A stretch of DNA of 64,000 bases from Apiospora phragmitis (lineage: Eukaryota; Ascomycota; Sordariomycetes; Amphisphaeriales; Apiosporaceae): the NCBI GenBank assembly GCA_038363925.1, contig JAQQWL010000011.1:4340001-4404000 (forward strand), given 5' to 3'. Made by a program: the position numbers and the translations under genes. Every line of letters begins with the position of its first letter. The stretch's first letter is position 1. This document shows positions 23,538 through 35,029 of the stretch, one piece after another. A model generated the notes under the pieces. That model was not told the origin of the DNA. It saw only the letters and a list, made by a program, of their open reading frames with translations, and did no database searches.

Positions 23538-26500
23538 TGGCTGTGGGCGAATGAGGCTAAGAGAAACAAGAAGAAGCAATGACTGGTGTTTACTCGAGGT
23601 GCATGGGACACGAGTCAACCATATACATATTTATATCCAGGGGCGAGAGATCACAGACTGCCGAGAAAGAGGTGTGAGTTGGAGGTCGCTACGATGGGTC
23701 CACGCAAGACGCAAGTGGGGACCTCCACCGGGTTATCCATTCCCTCCGTCGTTACATCCAAACCACCTCTTCTTTCTTTATTCACCACAACCGGCTCTGG
23801 ACTTCTCCTCATCAGTCTATCAAACCCTCAATCGTCATGACATACGTACACGCGGGACCATCTGCAGTCAATGCGATCTTTTTACCTTTGACGGTGTGCT
23901 GGAGATTCGCGCAGAATCAGGCAAGGTATACCGTATACACTGACCGAAGGGGAAAGGGAAGTGCCATAGTGCATCCGTACCCCTAATTCTAGTGCAAGAT
24001 CCACTACACCCGCTAGGCAGGTTCCAGGTCTTCCAGGCCTTGACTCTGCATGGCGTCATTGAAGAAACGCGTCTACCATCTCCATTATCTTATCATAGTC
24101 TCAATCTTATCTATACCGTACAACCGCCTCACTCAACCCATCGCGACAGACTATATCTTCATGTCGAACTCTGATAAGGGAGAAGGGCGGGTGAAGCGCC
24201 TCGTCCGCGGCATCCGGTTACGCGGAGCCGGGGAGATATCAGATATCTACTAACCAAACCTACTCAAGACCCAAAGTCTATCTCAAGTTAGGTAGACTAT
24301 ATCGCAAGGGATCATCCGGATCAACCTCTACTCCAGGATTTCTATGCCACTTTGGCAGACCCTTTCCTGACGCAAACAGAGAGTCGAGAGCCTCCAATCA
24401 TGGCAGTGTTCTCCTATGTGGCATGTCGTCCCCGAAGCTTGCTGTCGGCAAGCTACAGTGTCCATGTCAATGGCCTCTAGGTAGGTCATCGCTTTCCCTT
24501 GGAGACGCGACCAAGGTTGTTCTTGGTTTGTCTCGTCCCGCAACATATGCCTTGTCCACCAACACAGCCTGCTGCGAGCGAGTGCAAAGATTGCGTACTG
24601 CACATACTTGGTCAGCTGCAGACAATGCAACGACGAGCATTGCAGAGCTACCTAGGTCCATAGGATAGTAAGTACCTACCTATCCAGTGCTGGATTGAGA
24701 ACAAGAAATCCCAGCAGCTCTGCCAGGTGGAATGGCCATGCTCGAGCTTCGAGCGAGGACCGTGTCTCTTCTACCACCCAAGCGACGAGGAACGACTGCA
24801 TCAGAGAAGGCGTGATCTCATTAGTCGTAATATACACCTCCTCGAAGTCCTGTCTTCGCCTCCTGCGCTACAGTCAGTTGCGGCTACTTCGGAAGGAGAC
24901 TGCCTCGTGCGCTTACATGCCAGCTTGGTGATCTCAAATGTATTGTGCAGACGGAAGCAGACGCATACTGGTGCGATTGTCACCCAGCCCCCGTACGAAC
25001 CCATCAGTGATGCCATCGGAAAGCCAGAGATATCCTGAGCCAATGATGGCGCCTTTCCCTGCCAGAGAAGCATCATCATAACCATCAGATCATCTCATGA
25101 TTCGGCGCATTGGTCGTGAGATTTCACAATCGTTCCTGATGGAGATCAAGATCCATGAGCCGCACAATCCGGTCAAGATTTGAACCTCACGCGTACTTCA
25201 GTCAAAGCTCTCAGCTGTACGGCGGCATCAGCCATGGTGGGAAACTTGACGTGACTTTGAAGGCTAATATTTGTAGCATCGAAGGTCACCTTGCCACATG
25301 GGAATGAAAAGAAAACGGGCAAACATACGGAGGATGGTCGGTTTCCTCAAGATGCTTACTGAGAGCGCGAAGCAGCAGAAGCAGCAGCAGGGCAGGCAGT
25401 TGGTTCGTGCTCGTGCTCGCGCTGAAGAGCGTCCCGGGGGAAAGACCAAGGCCACACTCTACGCAAGAAGCGATGAGAGAAGCCTCGTGCTGAGAGGCGT
25501 AGCCTTGGCATTCTGGATATGTTCAGGGGAGCCGCTCGCGTATCTGGTAATGGCCAGCCCCAATACTTGGCTGCACAGGGTTCTGACTCCAGAAGCAGCC
25601 AGTCAGATGCTGTTATGATCACATACATGTTCGGTAATTTGCTGTCAGTTGGGGCCTCCCGCTAGTCTTGACACGCAACCTCTGCTGATCGCCGAAGAAA
25701 AAAAAAGTGAGAAGTGACATGTGGTTCGTAGTTGGCTGCCGACCTCCTGGACCTTGTATCTGCCCTCCTCCCCCCCCTTTCCCCCCTACTCTTAGGTACA
25801 CCTTTGGGAAGGGAGCCGCACTACTTTTCCGAATGCATCAGATAACAGGCAGGACAGGATCAATGCCATCAAGCGAACCGGTGTGGAGTCCCTGTGATGA
25901 CATCTGACATCTGGTTGTAATCCGCACTTGGCCAACCGGCGTTGGTTCCGGATCATATCATGGCGCGCCGGGCCGGGGCCCTTCGAAAGACCATTAGAAA
26001 AAGAGAATGTCTAGAACTCGTACGATTTGTCGAGTCATTCCCAAATCTCCAGGGTTTTCTTAGCTCTGCGACGGCTTCTCTTTCTTTTCTTCTTCTTCAG
26101 TTTCGTCATCCTTTTTTTTCTCTGTGGTTATCAAATACTCCGTCACAGCCTTCTAGGGCACCCCACGCAGCCCCATTTCGATAGTTGGCATTCTAGCGTT
26201 CTGATAATAAAAAGAGCTATGTTATAGTATACATGTAGGTACATTGTACTATCAGCCCCCTCCCTTGGCGTGATTCTGCAGCCAAGTCTGAGTGCCGGTC
26301 TGGCAGTTTGTTTTTTTGTCGCTACGGAGATTCGAACTAGCAATGTCAGCTGAATTGACGGTGTCCCGCAATCCGTTTCTCTCTCCATGGCCCTCCCCTA
26401 GTTTCAAAGCTAAGGGTTACACATTTTTATCCTTTCTAGTTACAGTCTTAGGTGGATGACGCTTAGTACTTGTGTACATACTGACCTACTACGTAGTGGT

Positions 26501-27434
26501 AGATATCGCGGGTCTATGCTTCCTTCCGGCCAAGATGTCCGTCATCCTTTAGCCGGATCCGGGGTCGGTCGCGATAGTAGAACGATTCATGATGGTCTTC
26601 CTTACTGGAACTCAACGCTATTTCTTAGGGCTAGCCAAGGACACGACGCCCCAAAAGACATTTCCTAACGAGAAGCAAGAGGGGGAGGAAGGAAGATAAC
26701 GTAGGGAATTTAAATTTTATATTCCGACTGCTCTGCCATCTACTAGGCGACGATAGTAGTCAAGGGTCGCCAACGGTTGTCACCGCTGTGTACTATGTGT
26801 GCTGGATTTTGTATGTGACATGAAATGGTCTCCTGCGCCAGGCAGCGAGATCACCATTTGTCCCCGCCAGTCAAGGTTATACACTATCATTGGTGCTGAT
26901 AGGGTCCAGCCTACCTAGACACCCAGGTCGTCCCGATACCAATTCAACAAAGTGTACCTTCCCGCTACAGTTTTTGATAATCAATACATCTAGTGTGGGA
27001 AAAGGAAAAGGGAAAAAATACGGATGCCACTCGACGTGCCGCTCGCTGCTTTGATGGTATCATATGGGGTAGTGTGCGGTTGTGCTTTTCGTTCTGTGCG
27101 TGTTGTCATGGTTGAGGACCAGCTCGACCAGGGGTTTGTCCACTCAATAGACTTTTGGCCATAGCGGATGCGTAGTGTGCTAGGCCGCAATTACTTTAGT
27201 TATCGATGAGGGCAGAAGGCTGGCCTCATCAAATCGTTCGAGGGCGCGAGCGTCTCCAGCGCTGCACTGCTCGCATACTTGGGTCTTCGGCCGTCCAGCG
27301 GCCCAAGGATATGTCGGAGACTTGTAGCTCACTGTATACCATCTCGTCTGTTATTTGAGCCAGCTCCTAAAAAGAGAGGTCATCATGATAAGTTAGTGGT
27401 TCTGTTTCTGTAGCCTCTTGGTCCACACCGAATG
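23538..27434. other. Gene-poor region
   Basis: Nearly 4 kb have no convincing gene. Between 24328 and 25085, open frames with protein-like stretches occur on both strands but do not assemble into a splice-consistent model. A block at 27229-27366 on the minus strand is a possible alternative last exon of the next gene. No repeat family or transposon signature is visible. Confidence 0.5.
23628..23635 (-). promoter_or_regulatory. Probable TATA box of the amino-acid permease
   Basis: TATAAATA on the minus strand lies about 90 bp upstream of the chosen ATG at 23537. Confidence 0.45.
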
Positions 27435-28824
27435 CTAGCTGAGGGAAGGGGGCTTGGCAGGACTAATACGGATGGGGGAGACGGGGAGGGGGTGTCGCAC
27501 ATTTCGCAACTGCTCATCGCACGCTCGTAGTTGCCGCCGGTTCGACGAGCTTGGCCGACCTCCCTGGAGAACCTGCCCCCGGTTCTGGATCCATGTCTGT
27601 GCTGCTGCTTGACGAAGATAGATCTTCTGGGCTTCGTGGCGACGTGCGTAGGCATCGAGTAGAACTCTAACATGTGTTTTCGCAGTCAGTTATGGTCCGA
27701 AGTAGAAGGCATGTATGCCCTTCTGTTTATCTCGGTTTCGACGCACTGTTTCAGTTCTGCCTTCCGTTGCTCTTCTTCGCCGCCGGAAGTCTGCGGTACC
27801 GTGGTATCCGCAGCGCAGTTGAGGATATGTTGGCCATCCAGTGCACACTGCCGAAGCGCAGCATATCCGTCGAGGTGATAGTCTTCCGTTTCCACGGGAT
27901 CTGTTGGCGCTGCTGCGATATAGTATTGCAGGGTTCTGAAGTCGGAAAGCACTTCGGCAACACGCGCTGTCCGGTATTCGTTGACTATGGTCACAGTTGT
28001 TAGGAAGATGCCTATAACCAGTGACCCTTATCCAACGGCGGGACTCCTGGTACACCGCACTTACATCCGTCCATTTTTGTGATGTCGTGGTTCTGTGGAA
28101 AGAAGGGGATAGGGCTTCTGAATCAGTCGAGCCAACTTCCGGCAATTCTAAGGAGGGTTTAGGGGTGAGATCGCGCAGCTATTAGGGGCTCTTGTTGTTC
28201 GTCCAACTGTCAAAGCAGGTCAAACAACAGCGGAATGGAGCTTCTGGTGTATAGCGAATGGGGGCAACGTGCTGCGAGGCTGCATATAATGATTAGGGGA
28301 CCAGTTGATGACATCGAAGAAGATGGTCTATCCCAGCCGTTGTAGTAGCGGCGGCGCCACCTGTCTTTTGTATAGACGGTTCTACTATCCATGATCAAGG
28401 AGGTTACGGTAGAGACTTTTTCTGGGTGGACCTGGACTAGCCGGTCATGTAGTTCACGGCATAAGAGAAGTAGTTCCCGTGGGATGCCCCATAGGGTTGA
28501 GGCAATGAGTATGTAGGGTACACATTCGTCGTTAGCTCCCGTGTCCCATCGCGTGCATGAGAGGGACCAATGGATCGACCATCTGGCAGCTCTGTAAGGA
28601 TCATCCAGGTTGGAGCCTTCCTGTGCTGCTCAACCTGAAGGGGTCAGATATTATCCCCGATTCGAGTATGTAATACGTGCCCCCCCCCCCCTCCGGTGCG
28701 TACTCCTACCGGATCCCTGGTAGCGCCGTATACAGGCACAAGTGCCAATCTGCTCTGCCTCACGAGGGCTGCAGCGCTGCTGCAGGGACACGAAACATGC
28801 TGCGATATTGTCTTGGATAGGCAT
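27435..28824 (-). CDS. Unrecognised multi-exon protein (hypothetical)
   Basis: Several minus-strand blocks splice together coherently. A first exon at 28710-28824 starts MPIQDNIAACFVSLQ. An open block starts at 28628 with DPYRAARWSIHWSLSC and LWGIPRELLLLCRELHDRL. Exons at 28065-28092, 27747-27984 and 27435-27666 join in phase through GTAAGT/GTGCGT donors and CTAAC or CTGAC branch sites, giving FNEYRTARVAEVLSDF and, across the last junction, RKAELKQVLLDAYARRHEAQ. The 3' part is helical and rich in Ala, Gln, Arg and Glu. The end of the 28628 block and its link to 28092 are unresolved. The last exon ends at TAG (27435-27437). Alternatively, a donor at 27572 can splice to 27229-27366, adding a 45-residue helical tail. 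I recognise no family, signal peptide or membrane segment. The gene stands alone in a gene-poor region. Confidence 0.45.
28680..28691. repeat. Twelve-base C homopolymer
   Basis: An uninterrupted run of 12 C lies in what would be the first intron of the hypothetical gene. Its length is likely to be unreliable. Confidence 0.8.
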
Positions 28825-30751
28825 GGTACGGCCCGCTTATGGGGGTCAGCAAGTCAGCAGCAGTGTGCAATTGTGTCGCTCTAGCTAGGGGAGGGAGGAG
28901 GGAGGAGGGACTCGGAAAGTAGAGTCAAGTCGGAAGAACACAGTATAGGCGATTAGAGGCTCTCGTGTGTTGGAACTTGTGGCAGTGAGGAGAAAAAAAG
29001 ATGCATGCATGTGTATCGTTTGACCGAAGCGAGTCTAGGTTAACCTTACCTCGGTGGTACCCAGATGGCAGACCAGGGCATACCGGACTGTCGGTAGAAC
29101 GATGGACTGAGTAAGGAAGTACACGATATGGAAAGGGACTAAAAGTAGCGGTAAAGTACTTCAATGTTGACTTCTCTAGCATCCGTCTCCAACAAAAAGA
29201 CGCCGACATGCTTCTTTGCCTACTAAGGCGATCATTCAGCTGCGCCAAAAACGTGCCATTCCTCGGTCTGAAGCGAACTCGGCCTGCCATTGGACCAGCA
29301 GCCCAGCTCGCCTATGCACGGGTTATCTCCTACCCGCCTGCAACAGGTCCAACTCACCCACCAGAAGCAAGTTTCGTGCCTGAAAAGAGCGAAAAGCATT
29401 ACCGCATTGCTCGTCCAGCTGAAAGAGAATGAACCCCATCCATCCAAATTGCTGCGCCATCCTAAGCCAACGGTGTGCCTCAAGACGGAAATACCCACTG
29501 CAGTGGAATGAGGATGGTCGCCCGCTCGGCACTTGCAACAGCTTTTCTTTTCTTTTCTTCTTCATCAGGAAGAATATGTGAAGAAGCAATCTCACCCTGT
29601 CAATCTTCTTGTCGCATGTAACGCAGGTTTGACCTACGTTTTCGGACATAAGAGGGGTGTCACCGCAAGTAACAGGAGGTAACCAACGCACACAGCCTCC
29701 ATGTAGGTTCATAAGATTGTGGCTCACTATGATCGCCTATACCGAAACACCCCACGAAATCGACACGACTATTAATAGAAATCCTACACGTTCGAGCCAA
29801 AGCTAGCGCCACGAGATCAAATGTACATTCAATTTATATGCTTTGTAGCCGAGGGTACTTTCCATATCCAGTATGCAATGGCAAATCCCAGTGCAGCACG
29901 GGGTAGTATCAATAAGATAAAAGATGGGATGAACTGCTGTAGTTGGGGGTGTTGTGTGCTGTAACCCAACGACCCGTGGCCGCGGGTCCGAGCTGGGGCT
30001 GGAGCTGGAGCTGAGCAAATGAGGCCCCCAATGTTCAAAAGTAAGTATTCATTCGTGTGGGATTTTGACTGCTACCAGGTATGTAGTAGTAGTAGACCAT
30101 CTAGGTCAGATTCGGTTCAGTCGGCTCCATTTAGTTGCCACCCCCATGCGAGCCATGCTGCATCAAGCGCGTAGACGACGCTGGACAAGGATTCACAGCC
30201 AACGCCGCCATCTGCATCGTGCATCAACGGAGCTATATTGAGACATGTCATGTTCGCTGCTGTGGGAGCGGGCATGCTTAGAAATGGGTTGTCTAACTGG
30301 ATGTCGTCTAAATCTCTTGACGTCACTCCCTTAGTTGTTGCACGCCGTATTCGGTGCCTCTGCAACTGCAACTGCAACAAAGTTCCTAATATCCTATCTC
30401 GGGTACCCGTACCTTGCCTCAAGCTACCATAGAGGCCGCTGTGAGAAATTAACCCGATACTTCAGCTCCAAACTCCGATGCACATCAGCATGATCATCGT
30501 GTGCACTACCTCGAAATCGCCACATTGCAGTTGCTCATCAGACAATTGAACCCCATAATACACATCTACTGGGATATCGTGGATTACTAGTGACACAGGG
30601 AGAAGCAGGGGTGAGCCCACTAACAGGACCCCGAAGCTCTCCCGACGATGCTGCTGAGCTGCTGAGAAGAGCCAGCCGAATCGGCGTCGTTCCTGACCTT
30701 GGTCGGCCGCACCGACCTGCACCGGGCTTATGCCATCAACGCCTCTCCCGC
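28825..30751. other. Intergenic region with fragmentary open frames
   Basis: A GGGA/GGAG-rich purine tract lies at 28888-28910. Minus-strand frames at about 29829-30038 (a hydrophobic, membrane-like stretch FILLILPRAALGFAIAYWIW), 30117-30422 and 30462-30722 have some protein-like character. I could not connect them through introns or match them to a family. Confidence 0.45.
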
Positions 30752-31868
30752 CTAATCCTTCTCGGCGATGGCCTGTAATCTGTCATCAATCTCATCCTCC
30801 GTGAGTGTCCTGAATCCGGGGTTGGTGCCCTCCTTGCCGTCGCCCCGTGGCCCTCCAACAATACCGATCTCGATCTCACCCTTCTTGAAGTCCATGCTGA
30901 GAACCGTGCTGAGGGTAGTGATGGCCAGCTCCACAACGTCCTCCCAGTTCCCCTCGGCACAATCCTTGTTCTTGAGTTTCTTCTCGAGATGGTTGAGTGC
31001 CTCCTGCTGCTTCGGCCCTGCCGCCGTGCCCTTGTAGCCAACGTAATATCCGGCAGGGTCGCACTTGAACAGTTGCGGTCCGAATTCAGAATCAAGGGAT
31101 ATCAGTGTCGTCGCCACACCATAAGGTCTCATGTAGGCCTGCAAGAGAACATTAGCGCAGGTCCTCATGAGTACATAGGGTGGAGTAAGAAAGTACTCGC
31201 AATCAACAACTTACTCTTTGGGTGTAAACCTGGCTGATATTGGCCAGTCTCTTGGACAAGACGTCGCAGGGCATCTCGTATCCGTACTTGTAGCGGAACT
31301 CAGCAGCCTCACCCTGGGCACGCTGAGCAAACGCACGAGCATCCGCAATAGAGCCGGTCATAACACAGCCAACAGACGGTGAGATCTGGAAGATGTGTGA
31401 CACGGAAGATGGGTCGATGAGCTTGTCCTGCAGAGTGACATTTGTGTCAGCAACCAATCCTGTTCCGACGTAGCTGAAAGTGGGAAATAGCCTGGATATA
31501 GCCAACTTACGGGGACCTTCTTCTGGGACAAGACGACAGCGCAATCTTTACCCCGGACACCTATCGACATGATATTCGCCGCCGTGATTGCTTTGAAGGC
31601 ATACTCTGCACGAAAGTGGGAGGTCAGCAAGCCGTGCCAACCATGCAATCCGGCACCATTGAATTCGATCGTGGTTCAGGTGGGATCGATCGTGTTTATT
31701 GGTTGCTGTCATGGAACATACCAACTTGGTACAATCGACCCTGCTCGGAGAAGATGGTAATGTGTCGGTCGAAACCTGCGCTGCCTAGATAGCAAGATGA
31801 ATGTTAGCATCGTAATAGGTTGAAGCGATTGTGGGATGGGACAGCTGAGGTGGCATCTTACCCGACAT
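30752..31868 (-). CDS. SCL1: 20S proteasome subunit alpha-1 (Scl1/PSMA6)
   Basis: Five exons (31862-31868, 31722-31784, 31511-31605, 31215-31427, 30752-31138) give 254 residues, the normal size. The first exon is just 7 nt. The N-terminus [20 protein letters not shown] is the alpha-1 version of the proteasome alpha-type signature, followed by YQVEYAFKAI. Also present are [67 protein letters not shown] and the C-terminal [16 protein letters not shown]. Alpha-1 is a non-catalytic ring subunit of the 20S core, essential for gating and docking of the 19S cap. All introns are phase-consistent. The gene is divergent from the WKF-domain gene. Confidence 0.96.
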
Positions 31869-32761
31869 GGTGATGGATCGTAGGAGAGCGGATACTGAAT
31901 CAGCTAGTCGGAATGTTCAGTATTGAAGAGCGATTCTACGAAATGAAGAAAGGCAACGCCCTAAGTGCTGTCGTAGATTCGTGGTGGGTGTTTGATAGTC
32001 CGACGTCAAGGTAAGGTGGTGTTTGGAGTGACGATAGCTACTTCAGCCTTGCTTCGCCCAACTGGGGTTTGGAGCTCCAGTGGACGCGTGCTGGAGCTTG
32101 CCTAACAGACCTCAAGGTATCTAGGTACTCCAAGGATCGCAGCTCGGGCCCGTGCTTTCCTTCCATCAAATATTAGGTAAGCATTAAGCATTGGCCCGGC
32201 ACCCCCAGCAACGGAGATCGGAGGAATATTCTTTCCGTCATCCGGCCTGCGGGCGGACCCCGTATTATTACCTAAGGAAGGTACCTACTGAGAACTGCCC
32301 CGCCAAAAAGTTTTGGAGGTTGGATGGATAAGGCATTGATTAGAGCGCCGGTTTCACGATAAGAACAAATATAGATGGGACCTCAACAGCCTTGAAAATT
32401 CATTGGTAAATGCTGGACTTGAGATCAGTACACACGATCCTGCACTAGCAGTTACACCTTCACCACAAGCGACAGTTCGTCTGTATTATGCGATCCTGCT
32501 CAATCTTACTGTACCATCCGTTGTGAGCGTCCAAGTGAGGCTGTCTCAGTTTCCCTCCCTGTTTCGGCATTGATTTGGGCAGGTATCCACGTTTCCGAGC
32601 AAGATCGCCTACTGGAGCCAGCAAAGCCGTCAATCGATTTGCATATCGCCGCCATTGGAACGGCGCAGTGGACACTGCAGATTTGCCGGCCCATTGCATT
32701 GCGTTGCGCATTTATTCCCTCTGCCCGTTATTGCTGGATTTAATTTGTCCAATCTCCCATC
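31869..32761. other. Divergent promoter region, proteasome alpha-1 / WKF-domain gene
   Basis: About 0.9 kb separates two divergent start codons. It contains the two promoters and leaders. No proteasome-associated control element was confidently recognised. Confidence 0.55.
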
Positions 32762-33963
32762 ATGTCGTCCTCGGTGCCTGCCTGGAAGCGATTGGGCCTC
32801 ACTCTCAAACCTGCGTCATCTGAAAGCCACGGCGACTCATTCACCGCTTCTGCCTCCCTGCCTGTAAACGGCGCCAAAAGAAAACCTTCAGCTGCTGCCC
32901 TTGCGTCGGACCATTCCAACAAGAAATTGCGGACGGACAACTCGACTGCTTCCGCATCGCCGGCGCACACTCCAAAGAGGCCCAAGACTGTCTCGTTCGC
33001 TTCCGAGGCCCAGACTCTCTTGGTACACCCACCGCGACGAAAGCCAACCCGGCAAACACGAAGCAGAAGAAGGCCACTGCCCCCAAGCCCCTCAAGCCCC
33101 AGGCCAAGAAACAGTCAAACGTCAATCTCCAGCCTTCAGTGGACTATCTAAGGCAGTGGCATACAGCTCGTGGCCAGTGGAAATTTAATAAGAACCATCA
33201 GACCAAGCTCCTCGAGAACGTCTTTGCCGACGGGGCGACTATTCCGGCCGTTGATATCAATATATTCTATAAGTATATCAGGGATTTGAAAGGCCACGTC
33301 AGGACCCGTCTGCGGGAATCTGCGCAGGAGCTCAAGAACGAGGACATGGAGCAAGGGGCTCAGGTCTTTGCCAATTCTTCGAAAGAGGCTGCGCAGAGGA
33401 AACAGAAGGAGTACGAGGAGATTATCGCGGGCTTCATGCGGGAGGGGCAGACTCCAGGGAAACGGCGGTTCGAAGAGGTGGAATATGTGCTTCGAACCGC
33501 TGATATGGAGATGCAACGGAGGGTGGTAAAACGGATGCGTGCCGAGATGGTTGTCGAAGAACTATCCGACGGTGATGAAAGCACAACGACGACAGCCACT
33601 ACGAATACAAGCACTTCCACGGAGACAGGGGCCGACAACACCGGTTCTAAAGGCACACCCGACGGGGCTGCCGAGGATAGTGATGGCGACAAGCGTATGA
33701 AGCTCAATGATGGCTCGCAACAAAAAGTACCCAAGCGAAAGAGGAAGACGCGCACTGCTGTAGTGGAAGATACCGAGAGCAGCTCCTCGGACTCGGACTC
33801 GAACTCAGATGCGGATTCGAGCAGTAGTGACGATAGCTCTTCAGATGATGAGGAGGGCGCGGCTACTACTGCAGCACGGGTCGAGGTTGAGACTTCCGGT
33901 AGCTCTTCATCTTCTTCCTCGGATGAGTCTGACACGGAGGAAGAAGAGTCGGATGATGAATAA
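32762..33963 (+). CDS. WKF-domain (DUF2373, C7orf50-like) probably nucleolar protein, frame change near residue 86
   Basis: The start MSSSVPAWKRLGLTLK is typical of the fungal family. A basic linker (KRPKTVSFASEA) follows. The WKF domain runs from YLRQWHTARGQWKFNKNHQ through YKYIRDLKGHVRTRLR. The tail is very acidic, made of Ser/Asp/Glu clusters (SSSSDSDSNSDADSSSSD) ending in SDDE. Relatives are linked to ribosome biogenesis in the nucleolus; the exact role is unclear. The two halves are in different frames. The first frame stays open to 33151, but the family-like linker KQKKATAPKPLKPQAKKQS is in the frame of the second half. Either one base is missing at about 33008-33023, giving 400 residues, or a 44-nt GT-AG intron at 33023-33066 is removed, giving 385. 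That intron is very short and its branch site weak. Confidence 0.8.
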
Positions 33964-35029
33964 TGATACAGGATGGCAAGTGGGTTGCGTCACAATCGAC
34001 GCACGGGTACGGCTCTTGTAATGATACATGTACTCGAATACAAATTCGGATAAAGCTGAGGGTTGCGATTGATGGTCGGCACCTTATCTAACTATGGTTC
34101 TTAATCTTGTGCTATGTTTATAGAACGATACCCATCCGCACAGAAGGACGGCGGATAAAGGCCCGTCGCCTCAACTTGCAGTTGTGAGTGTAGCATATAG
34201 GCAGGCTGAGGGGGGTCGTTATATCCAATCTTAGTCGAGTGTGGATCTCATGCTCTGCTATTTTCCAACCTGACCAATGTTCACTTAACAAGCTTGGTTT
34301 GGTACGAATGCTTGAGTAGTATATAAAGTCAAGCAGAGTGTCAAGCAGAGTGTGTCAACCTGGTCGCTAGCCCCTGACTACCGTCTTCGAGACGCTTCTT
34401 CGCCTACTGTGTTGAGTAGCCACTGTATATATGGCAGGATGGCGCCAACAGCAATGAGTACGCACAAGTATGATGCAACTCTCGTGACCAGGTGAACGTT
34501 TAGCCGGCTACGATCCTCTACCATGATGCGCTGCTTACTGATGTGGTTTGTGAAAGGCCCCAAATATGACTACGGATATATGTCCACTCAAGGAGTCATT
34601 GGGTGCACAGAGCTAGAGCCCCGAGATACTCGCAATTAAGTCGCAGTTACCGGCATGCTCTCCTTCAAGTTGTGTCTGTCTCGCTTGTATGCATAGACCT
34701 TATAGTCCACTCAACATCGCATCTTTCCGAATGCCCTTTTTCATGTCTATTGCCATAGCACAGCCAAGAATCAACTGCATGGCAGAGCAACAAATCGCCA
34801 CCTGTATGGCCGCGCGAAGAGTATGAATTAGAGAGGAGAACATAAGTCATCTCATTATTCGTTTTGGCCTCGTTATAGAAGCTGCCATTACATGGATGGA
34901 CCACGACCGGAACGCCTAAAAGCTCAACCAATGCCTTGAACCCACAAGGGCGGAAAGCTCTCCGAAGTTTTCCCAATGAGATCGCCGCCGCCAAACAATG
35001 CAATCAATCAACCAATCAACCAATCCAAA
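33964..35029. other. Intergenic region between convergent genes
   Basis: This holds the 3' flanks of the WKF gene and the SIS-domain gene. Short open frames only. Confidence 0.6.

Noticed and set aside
25180..25200. TTTGAACCT, resembling a tRNA T-loop in reverse
   Set aside because: No acceptor stem, D-arm or anticodon arm can be built around it. The same holds for GATTCGAAC near 26330.
33360..33935. 191-codon minus-strand frame opposite the WKF gene
   Set aside because: It is the antisense of Ser/Asp/Glu repeats and has no domain.
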